Assembly (NCBI GenBank): GCA_016193385.1
Contig: JACPSF010000045.1
Coordinates: 1 to 5,465, forward strand
Direction: 5' to 3'
Source: Deltaproteobacteria bacterium
Lineage (GTDB): Bacteria > Desulfobacterota_B > Binatia > UBA9968
Length of the DNA: 5,465 nucleotides
Shown: piece after piece, positions 1 to 5,465 of the stretch
How positions within the stretch are numbered: position 1 is the first letter of the stretch
Layout: each line of letters opens with the position of its first letter
Notes under the pieces: generated by a model
Database searches by the model: none
Told to the model about the DNA's origin: nothing
What the model saw: only the letters and a program-made list of their open reading frames with translations
Position numbers and translations under genes: made by a program

Positions 1-347
1 CTTCCCACTTGGCCGGGATCATGAGCCTCAGAGGGGAACTCTTGCCGGCGGTGGACCTCCGGCCCATCTTAGGCCTGCCCCAGCAAGAACTGCCGAAGAT
101 CGCGCCGGCTCTTTTAATCCTCTCGCTTAAAGGAAACAAATTAGCCGTGGTCATAGATCAGGCCCAGGATATCCTTACCTTTCCGGTAAAGGAGCTGCGG
201 TCTCCTCCCTTATCCCTGGAACCGGAACGCGCCCTTTTGATCGCGGGAGAACTGCTGGTCAAAGCCCGACCCCTGAGCCTGATCAATGTGGAAAAGCTGT
301 TTCAGGAACCGCGCTTAGCAGGCGAAACAACTCAAGAGATGATTTGA
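1..347 (+). CDS. cheW: CheW-type chemotaxis coupling protein, C-terminal part (5' end outside window)
   Basis: The reading frame is open from base 3 to a TGA at 345-347, giving 114 residues without the beginning of the gene. The visible part starts within the CheW fold: the segment [16 protein letters not shown] (codons from base 15) matches the family's 'G-x-x-N/S-L-R-G-x-x-x-P-x-x-D-L-R' core, whose Arg-Gly is near the surface used to contact CheA P5 and receptors. The later stretch ([13 protein letters not shown], then [22 protein letters not shown]) matches the second half of the fold and its last helix. CheW proteins are usually about 150-170 residues, so roughly 40-55 residues appear to be missing upstream. 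Role by family: cytoplasmic adaptor linking the receptor tip to CheA. It precedes the MCP by 26 nt and is probably co-transcribed. Because the N-terminus is not seen, a larger protein ending in a CheW domain (for example CheV-like or a multi-CheW protein) cannot be excluded. The ATG at 21 is internal, not the start. Confidence 0.88.
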   Translation, partial: SHLAGIMSLRGELLPAVDLRPILGLPQQELPKIAPALLILSLKGNKLAVVIDQAQDILTFPVKELRSPPLSLEPERALLIAGELLVKARPLSLINVEKLFQEPRLAGETTQEMI

Positions 348-358
348 GCCTGAGTACC

Positions 359-367
359 GGAGGGAGA
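359..367 (+). promoter_or_regulatory. Shine-Dalgarno site of the chemoreceptor gene
   Basis: The purine run GGAGGGAGA ends 6 nt before the ATG at 374, with the GGAGG core 10 nt before it. This is a strong ribosome binding site and is the reason for choosing ATG 374 over the upstream in-frame TTG at 344, which overlaps the cheW stop codon (TTGA) and has no comparable purine run in front of it. Confidence 0.8.
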
Positions 368-373
368 CAAAAC

Positions 374-2395
374 ATGAAACGATTAGAACTCCATAGCTTC
401 AGTAAAATCCTCCCCGCAACCGTAAGGGGCAAATTAACGTTTTGGTTTCTCATTCTCTCTCTGGTTCCCATTGTCGCCATCGGCATCCTGGCTTACCGGA
501 ACAGCCGAGCGAGCCTGGAGAGGGAAATCATCAACAAGCTCAACGCCGTCGCGGATAATAAGGTATACATTCTCAAAGCTTGGTTTAAGGAACAGCTATC
601 GGACGCTCAGATTCTTGTCGGAGCCTCGGCTGTCAAAGACCTCCTCTCACCCGCCTTCAAGGTTACCTACCCGGATCTTGCGGCAAAGACGCCTGAGGAG
701 AGAATGCAACGAGCAAGAAATCTCATCAGCACACTTCAAGAGACGAATCCTTCCTATGTCGATGTCCTGATAGCTGACAACGAGGGTAAGGTAATCGCCG
801 CCGGCTCCAAAGCCCTCCTCCAGGAGGGAAAGAGCCTGAGCGAGATCGGCCTTACCAAGCTGGAGAAGAACGAGGCCTTCTTTATCAGCCCGGTCTTTTT
901 CTCCAAGATAGCCCAACAGCATGTCTTCATGATGGCTAGTCCGGTCCATGACAACAACGCCAAGGTCATCGGCCACGGCATCCTGGAAATAGAACTACGC
1001 CCTATCCATCGACTGATCGAAGAGCGGTCAGGCCTCGGGGAGACCGGCGAGGTCATCATCGTCGATCGCGACCTCAGGATGCTTACGCAGTCCCGCTTCG
1101 GCGAGGCGGCCACCGTTCTTACGAGTGTTCCGGAAAATAATCCTATCCGCCTCGGCATTCAAGGAAAGAAGGGAGAAGCGTTTCATGAGGATTACCGCAG
1201 AGTCCCTGTGGTCGGATCATTTCGTCCCTTGCCTGAGATCGGCGCGGTCGTGATTGCCAAGGCGGATGAGTCTGAGGTCTTCTCGCCGGTTACCAAGCTG
1301 AGGAATACGGCGCTAGCTATTACCTTTTTTACTATGCTGCTTGTGTCAGGCGCGTCCTTGGTGATCGCACGCACCATCTCTCAACCCATCCGTGAAGGCG
1401 TAGGGTTCGCGCACCGGGTCGCGGAAGGGGACCTAACTGCCTCTCTCCCTACCCGGGACACATCGGCGATGGGCCTCCTGGCCAATTCCTTAAACCGTAT
1501 GGTCGAAGACCTCAACCAAATCGTCACGCGGATTACCGATGTTGTCCATAATACAACGGCCACGGCCAGTCAGATCTCCGCCGCCATTGAAGAACAAGAG
1601 CACACCGTCGCCTCGCAGGCTGCCTCGATCAACGAGATCACCACGACCATCCATGAGCTGGCCCAATCCTCCGATCAGGTGGGAAAAACCGCCGCGGCGA
1701 TGGCCGGACAATGGAAGGAAACGCTTCAGCTGGTAGAACAGGGGAATCGCGCGGTACAAAAGGGAATCGCGGAGATGAATCTCATTAAAGCCAAGGCTGA
1801 GGGGGTCGCCCAAAGCATCCTCAATTTGAGCGAGCAGATCCAGAGAATCAGCTCCATCGTACAGACCGTCGCCAATATTGCCGAACAGACCAATATGCTC
1901 GCCCTCAACGCGGCCATAGAGGCCGCACGGGCGGGAGAACATGGAAGGGGTTTTGCCGTGGTCGCCACTGAGGTGCGCAAGCTCGCCGACCAGAGCCAGA
2001 AGGCCGCTCAACAGATCGGCACCATCATTCAAGAGATCCAGACAGCCACCCAGAGTACGATCCTAGCGGTGGAAGAAGGGACCAAGGGAGTAGAGGCGGG
2101 AGTCAGAGAGACCCTCCAGGCCGGGGAGACTCTCCAGGGCGTCACCTCTACCATCAAGGAGACAGTCGGGGCGGTCCAGGAAATCACTCTCGCCACCCGG
2201 CAGCAGGCCATCGGGGTCGAACAGGTCTCTGAGGCGATGCAGAGCATCGATCAGGGAATGAAGGAGACGGTCATTGGGACGAAGCAGACCAACATCGCCG
2301 CCGCGCAACTGGTCACCCTCGGCCAATCCCTCCAAGAGCTGGTGAAGAAGTTCCAAGTAGCCGAGGAAGACCACTTCAAAAATTCCCAGGATTAA
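374..2395 (+). CDS. Methyl-accepting chemotaxis protein with periplasmic double-Cache sensor, HAMP and about-40-heptad signalling hairpin
   Basis: A 673-residue transmembrane chemoreceptor. Numbering from ATG 374: a short basic cytoplasmic leader (1-20), membrane segment TM1 (about 21-40, [20 protein letters not shown]), a periplasmic region of about 270 residues (41-310), TM2 (about 312-333), HAMP (about 331-386, with P338 and the E-G-D-L motif near 351), and the cytoplasmic signalling domain (387-673). The periplasmic region looks like a double Cache: first module with [17 protein letters not shown] (about 128-144), second with [25 protein letters not shown] strand pattern (about 222-242). 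The hairpin tip [19 protein letters not shown] (504-522) and the following [16 protein letters not shown] are canonical for CheA/CheW binding. Each arm from the turn near E522 is about 136-138 residues, roughly 20 heptads. AAIEEQEHT (403-411) fits the receptor methylation consensus with the Glu-Gln pair at 407-408. The C-terminus (..HFKNSQD) lacks an NWETF-like CheR/CheB docking pentapeptide. The ligand is not predictable from sequence. The gene lies between cheW and cheA, 3 nt before the latter. Confidence 0.95.
   Translation: MKRLELHSFSKILPATVRGKLTFWFLILSLVPIVAIGILAYRNSRASLEREIINKLNAVADNKVYILKAWFKEQLSDAQILVGASAVKDLLSPAFKVTYPDLAAKTPEERMQRARNLISTLQETNPSYVDVLIADNEGKVIAAGSKALLQEGKSLSEIGLTKLEKNEAFFISPVFFSKIAQQHVFMMASPVHDNNAKVIGHGILEIELRPIHRLIEERSGLGETGEVIIVDRDLRMLTQSRFGEAATVLTSVPENNPIRLGIQGKKGEAFHEDYRRVPVVGSFRPLPEIGAVVIAKADESEVFSPVTKLRNTALAITFFTMLLVSGASLVIARTISQPIREGVGFAHRVAEGDLTASLPTRDTSAMGLLANSLNRMVEDLNQIVTRITDVVHNTTATASQISAAIEEQEHTVASQAASINEITTTIHELAQSSDQVGKTAAAMAGQWKETLQLVEQGNRAVQKGIAEMNLIKAKAEGVAQSILNLSEQIQRISSIVQTVANIAEQTNMLALNAAIEAARAGEHGRGFAVVATEVRKLADQSQKAAQQIGTIIQEIQTATQSTILAVEEGTKGVEAGVRETLQAGETLQGVTSTIKETVGAVQEITLATRQQAIGVEQVSEAMQSIDQGMKETVIGTKQTNIAAAQLVTLGQSLQELVKKFQVAEEDHFKNSQD
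2388..2391 (+). promoter_or_regulatory. Shine-Dalgarno site of cheA, inside the end of the MCP gene
   Basis: AGGA sits 7 nt before ATG 2399 and lies within the last codons of the receptor gene (stop TAA at 2393-2395). It supports ATG 2399 as the cheA start. The position suggests that ribosomes finishing the receptor can reinitiate on cheA (translational coupling, inferred). Confidence 0.6.
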
Positions 2396-2398
2396 AAA

Positions 2399-4588
2399 AT
2401 GGAACGCGGCGACCAAGAATACCAGCGCCTGGTTCAAATCTTCCGAGAAGAATGCCAAGAGCACATCCACAAGCTGAATAGCGGCCTGCTGGCGCTCGAG
2501 CGTCAACCCCATGAGGCCCCTCTGGATGAGGTCCTGCGCTCAGCCCACAGCCTCAAGGGTGCCTCCCGGATGATGGGCTTCAAGACGATAGAAGCCCTCG
2601 CCCACGATCTCGAGACCCTGCTCACCCAACTGGTCCGTGGCGAACAGGAAATCACCCCACCCATAATGGATGCCCTTTTCAAGAACATCGATGCAGTCTC
2701 CCATACACTCAAGGCCGTGGAAGAGGGTAAGAAGCCGGGAAGAGGCGACGAAGTCCTCGAACACCGCCAAATTGCCGCAGAACCAAAAGCCCCTGCTGAG
2801 GCGCCTCTGAACTGGCCGGCGCCAGGCATCGAGCTGAAATCCAACTCTCCCCAGGGGTCCACTCAGATACCGACCAGAATGGGTGACGACGGCGCTCTGG
2901 CAACGATTCGTGTGTCGACCGACAAGCTCGACACCCTGATCAACCAGGTGGGCGAGCTCCTCGTCTCCAAGATCGAGGCCTTGGACAATCTCCGGCATAT
3001 AGAAGGAGCCTTGGTCCTCTTGGAAGAATGGCGGAAAAGACTGGCACGGGATTCACAGCAAAGCCCGCTGCTCAGTCGTGTCGATAGCCTGGGCGAAGAG
3101 ATTTCCAGCATCCTCCTGAGCTTCTCTGAGAATACCCATCGCCTGGAGCGGCTCGTCGATGAGATCCATGTGGGAATAAGCGAGCTCCGCCTTCTACCCC
3201 TCTCTACCATCCTGGAACCCTTTCCGAGGATGGTACGCGACCTAGGCCGCGACCTGGGAAAAGAGGTAGAGTTGATTGCGGAGGGCGCTTCGACCCGCAT
3301 CGACAAAAAAGTCCTTGAAGAGCTGAGAGCTCCGCTGATCCACCTGGTGCGGAATTCCGTAGACCACGGAATCGAATCTCCGCAAGAGAGAGAGCGGAAG
3401 GGAAAACCCCGACAGGGGAAAATCCTCATTGCCGCCAAGCAGGGAGGGGGAAGGGTTTTCATTTCCGTCGGGGACGATGGCCAGGGGCTTGACTACCAAA
3501 CCATACAGCAGACAGCAATCCAAAAGGGCATCGCCTCGGCCGAAGAGATCAAACGATGGCGGGAGGAGGAGATTTCGGACCTGATCTTCCGCCCTGGTTT
3601 TTCCACCGCCTCCGTCATTACCGAAGTCTCAGGCAGAGGCGTAGGGCTGGATACAGTGATAGCCAAGGTAGAAAGTCTCAAGGGCGCTCTCAGCACAGAG
3701 TCCAAGGCAGGACAGGGGGTAACCTTTACCCTTTCGCTTCCCCTCACGCTCAGCACGATCCATGCGCTGCTCCTTCAGACGGGCGGTGACATCTTTTGTC
3801 TCGCCACTGATGCCCTGGAGAAAACCCTGCTGCTTTCTCAAGACCAGATCAGCTCCATCGGCGGAAAGACCACGGCGGTCATCGACGGAGAGCCCCTCGC
3901 CTTTTCCTGGCTGGCGGATATCCTGAAGCTAGCCAAAGAGGGTGACAAAAACGGCACGATCCCCGCCCTCCTCCTGGCGAACTCCAGAGGAAGAGCTGTC
4001 TTCGGGGTTGACGCCCTGTTAGGAGAGGAGGAGATCGTAGTCAAGGGGCTCGGGAAACTGTTAAGCCACATTCCGCATCTCTCCGGAGGAACGATCCTGG
4101 GCAAAGGACAGATCGCCCTCATCCTAAACCCCAACGAGCTTATGCGCTCCCTATCGCATCCGTCGTATCATGGCGGGGTGCGACCCTCTGCTGCTCCCGC
4201 TCTGAGCCCACCCTTGCCGTTGACCAAAAGAAAAGTGCTGGTGGTGGAAGATTCCCTGACCACACGCACCCTGGAAAAAAATATCCTTGAAGCCGCCGGC
4301 TTTGACGTCACTACCGCGGTGGATGGAGAAGAGGCCCTGACCAAGCTGTATGAAAAAGGCTTTGACATCGTGGTTACGGATATCCAGATGCCGCGTATGG
4401 ACGGGTTCGCCTTGACCGAGAGGATAAAAAAAGATGGCCGATTCAAAAATATCCCGGTCATCCTGGTAACGGCGCTCCAGACGGAAGCGGATAAGAGGAG
4501 GGGCATCGAAGCGGGCGCGGATGCCTATATCACTAAGGGCACCTTTAACCAGAAGCATTTTTTGGAGATCATCCGGAGATTTATTTAA
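2399..4588 (+). CDS. cheA: Hybrid chemotaxis histidine kinase CheA with fused C-terminal receiver domain (CheA-REC)
   Basis: A 729-residue cytoplasmic kinase. Domains in order: HPt/P1 (about 1-110) with the phosphorylation site His50 in AHSLKGASRMMG; a linker rich in Pro/Ala/Glu (111-165) where a P2 domain would normally sit but none is recognisable; P3 dimerisation (about 167-283), longer than usual; P4 HATPase (about 284-448) with N box HLVRNSVDHGIE (315-326), G1 box DDGQG (359-363), F box around FRPGFST (397-403), G2 box GRGVGLD (412-418) and GQGVTFTL (438-445); P5 CheW-like regulatory domain (about 449-585, ending GGTILGKGQIALILNPNEL); a Pro-rich linker (587-609); and a receiver (611-729) with E617/D618, phosphoacceptor Asp661 in VVTDIQMPRMDG, T691 and K713. 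All catalytic residues are present, so both kinase and receiver look functional. By family, it autophosphorylates His50 under receptor/CheW control and passes phosphate to receivers. Fused CheA-REC proteins are known from Wsp-type (WspE), Frz-type (FrzE) and other non-flagellar systems. The start at ATG 2399 is supported by AGGA 7 nt upstream. cheB follows after 2 nt. Confidence 0.96.
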   Translation: MERGDQEYQRLVQIFREECQEHIHKLNSGLLALERQPHEAPLDEVLRSAHSLKGASRMMGFKTIEALAHDLETLLTQLVRGEQEITPPIMDALFKNIDAVSHTLKAVEEGKKPGRGDEVLEHRQIAAEPKAPAEAPLNWPAPGIELKSNSPQGSTQIPTRMGDDGALATIRVSTDKLDTLINQVGELLVSKIEALDNLRHIEGALVLLEEWRKRLARDSQQSPLLSRVDSLGEEISSILLSFSENTHRLERLVDEIHVGISELRLLPLSTILEPFPRMVRDLGRDLGKEVELIAEGASTRIDKKVLEELRAPLIHLVRNSVDHGIESPQERERKGKPRQGKILIAAKQGGGRVFISVGDDGQGLDYQTIQQTAIQKGIASAEEIKRWREEEISDLIFRPGFSTASVITEVSGRGVGLDTVIAKVESLKGALSTESKAGQGVTFTLSLPLTLSTIHALLLQTGGDIFCLATDALEKTLLLSQDQISSIGGKTTAVIDGEPLAFSWLADILKLAKEGDKNGTIPALLLANSRGRAVFGVDALLGEEEIVVKGLGKLLSHIPHLSGGTILGKGQIALILNPNELMRSLSHPSYHGGVRPSAAPALSPPLPLTKRKVLVVEDSLTTRTLEKNILEAAGFDVTTAVDGEEALTKLYEKGFDIVVTDIQMPRMDGFALTERIKKDGRFKNIPVILVTALQTEADKRRGIEAGADAYITKGTFNQKHFLEIIRRFI
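4574..4578 (+). promoter_or_regulatory. Probable Shine-Dalgarno site of cheB, inside the end of cheA
   Basis: CGGAG lies 12 nt before ATG 4591, within the last codons of cheA (stop TAA 4586-4588). The spacing is slightly long and the stretch between is AT-rich, so translation of cheB may lean on coupling to cheA rather than on this site alone (inference). Confidence 0.45.
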
Positions 4589-4590
4589 AT

Positions 4591-5465
4591 ATGATTCGCG
4601 TCCTTATCGCTGAAGACTCTCCTCTGATTGCCGCCGTGATGCGCGACCTGCTCGGGCAGGAGCCGGAGATCGAGGTCGTCGGCCGAGCAAAAAATGGCCA
4701 CGAGGCGATCGAGCTTGCGAATTCACTGCAACCAGATGTGATCACCATGGATCTCAACATGCCGGTTTTAGGCGGGCTGGAAGCGATCAAGACCATAACT
4801 TCCATCCGTCGCACTCCGATTCTCGTGATAAGCGGGATGATCGAAAACCGAGATTCTGACCTTGCCTTCGAGGCGCTGCGCAACGGCGCCGTTGATATCA
4901 TGGGGAAACCTGCCGGCTATGGCGAGAGAGGGCTTCTCAATATCAAAGAGGAGTTGATATCGCGGATCAAAGCGGTGGCGCGCATCCGGCCGATCCGCTT
5001 GGTCAGAAAAGCGCCAGCCCATTCACCCAGAATCAAGCTCACAGGTCAGCAGGGGCGTAGGGAAAAGATAGTCGTCATAGGGGCGTCCACTGGAGGACCG
5101 CCGGCCTTGGCCGTCATCCTAAAGGCCCTCCCCCCTGACTTTCCCTCCCCCATTGCCATCGTCCAGCATATCGCGCCAGGGTTTGTAACCGGTCTGGCCC
5201 AGTGGCTCAGCAGGGAAGCTTCGTTTTCTGCCAAGGTCGCGACCAACGAGGAGCCCCTTAAAGCCGGAACCGTTTACCTCGCCCCTGATAACGCCCACCT
5301 GGAGATCGGCGCCGGCAAAAAGATCCTTCTTAGCAACGGCCTACCGGTCCGGGGCCACCGTCCCTCGGTGGATAGGCTCATGGAATCGGCAGCCCGCTCG
5401 CATGGCAGACACGCGGTTGGTGTTTTGCTTACCGGAATGGGCAGCGATGGGGCTGAGGGTTTAAA
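4591..5465 (+). CDS. cheB: Chemotaxis response regulator / protein-glutamate methylesterase CheB (3' end outside window)
   Basis: The frame opens at ATG 4591 (MIRVLIAEDSP) and runs off the right edge without a stop, giving 291 full codons. The N-terminal receiver (1 to about 122) has acidic pocket E8/D9, phosphoacceptor Asp54 in ITMDLNMPVLGG, S81 in the T/S position and K106-P107 in DIMGKP. A basic, Pro-containing linker (about 125-157) leads to the methylesterase domain (from about 158), where the catalytic triad is complete: Ser166 in GASTGGP, His193 in VQHIAPGF and Asp286 in TGMGSDGAEG. CheB enzymes are commonly about 350 residues, so some 55-60 residues are probably missing. Role by family: phosphorylation by CheA relieves inhibition by the receiver, and the enzyme then hydrolyses receptor methyl-glutamates and deamidates Gln, resetting the neighbouring MCP. 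It starts 2 nt after cheA and is almost certainly in the same transcript. Confidence 0.95.
   Translation, partial: MIRVLIAEDSPLIAAVMRDLLGQEPEIEVVGRAKNGHEAIELANSLQPDVITMDLNMPVLGGLEAIKTITSIRRTPILVISGMIENRDSDLAFEALRNGAVDIMGKPAGYGERGLLNIKEELISRIKAVARIRPIRLVRKAPAHSPRIKLTGQQGRREKIVVIGASTGGPPALAVILKALPPDFPSPIAIVQHIAPGFVTGLAQWLSREASFSAKVATNEEPLKAGTVYLAPDNAHLEIGAGKKILLSNGLPVRGHRPSVDRLMESAARSHGRHAVGVLLTGMGSDGAEGL

Noticed and set aside
344..373. Alternative MCP start at TTG 344, overlapping the cheW stop as TTGA and adding 10 residues
   Set aside because: The strong Shine-Dalgarno GGAGGGAGA (359-367) is correctly spaced for ATG 374, and the extra residues ([10 protein letters not shown]) are not typical of an MCP leader.
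348..373. Promoter or terminator between cheW and the MCP gene
   Set aside because: The 26-nt gap contains the ribosome binding site but no hairpin with a T run and no convincing -35/-10 pair.
1490..2032. 180-residue open frame on the minus strand opposite the MCP signalling domain
   Set aside because: It is antisense to the most conserved part of the receptor; its Gly/Leu/Asp-rich composition is a mirror of the heptad coding. Treated as a shadow.
2393..2401. Run of six A residues at the MCP stop / cheA start as a programmed frameshift or slippage site
   Set aside because: Both frames terminate or start normally around it, and no fusion product would gain a sensible domain; it is simply an A-rich spacer before the ATG.
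2863..3462. 199-residue open frame on the minus strand opposite cheA
   Set aside because: It lies fully antisense to conserved P3/P4 coding sequence, is rich in Ser and Arg as expected for an antisense shadow, resembles no family I know and has no visible ribosome binding site context.
4220..4588. Possible internal start (in-frame TTG at 4220) that would yield a free CheY-like receiver from the 3' end of cheA
   Set aside because: No purine-rich ribosome binding site precedes it, the upstream bases are C-rich, and the receiver is continuous with P5 through a normal Pro-rich linker.

Overview
The window lies inside a bacterial chemosensory (chemotaxis-type) operon read entirely on the + strand. 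Four genes fill almost every base: the 3' end of a cheW-type adaptor gene (cut by the left edge), a complete membrane chemoreceptor (MCP), a complete hybrid histidine kinase CheA with a fused C-terminal receiver domain, and a cheB-type receptor methylesterase gene cut by the right edge. Intergenic gaps are 26, 3 and 2 nt. I see no promoter, terminator, RNA gene, mobile element, repeat array or CRISPR.

How the parts should work together: the MCP senses a ligand with a periplasmic double-Cache domain between two membrane segments and relays it through a HAMP domain and a long four-helix-bundle hairpin. CheW (partial, 1-347) couples the hairpin tip to CheA. CheA autophosphorylates on His50 of its HPt domain using the P4 ATPase domain, and can pass phosphate to its own receiver (Asp661) or to the receiver of CheB (Asp54). 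CheB then demethylates or deamidates receptor glutamyl/glutaminyl sites as feedback. No free-standing CheY is present in the window.

A hybrid CheA-REC without a recognisable P2 domain, an MCP of the same operon and a CheB directly after CheA recall the Wsp-like / 'alternative cellular function' (ACF) chemosensory systems rather than a flagellar-motor operon. That class assignment is an inference; the deciding neighbours (a CheR, a second CheW, and an output regulator such as a GGDEF protein) would lie outside the window.

Organism: a Gram-negative-type bacterium with moderately high GC (by eye, not computed), strong Shine-Dalgarno use and compact operons. Deltaproteobacteria-like phyla, Nitrospirota or NC10 would all fit, but the sequence alone does not settle it. 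The content is mostly well-understood protein families; the points worth a second look are the domain architecture of CheA (extended P3, missing P2, fused receiver), the unknown ligand of the receptor, and what output the operon controls.
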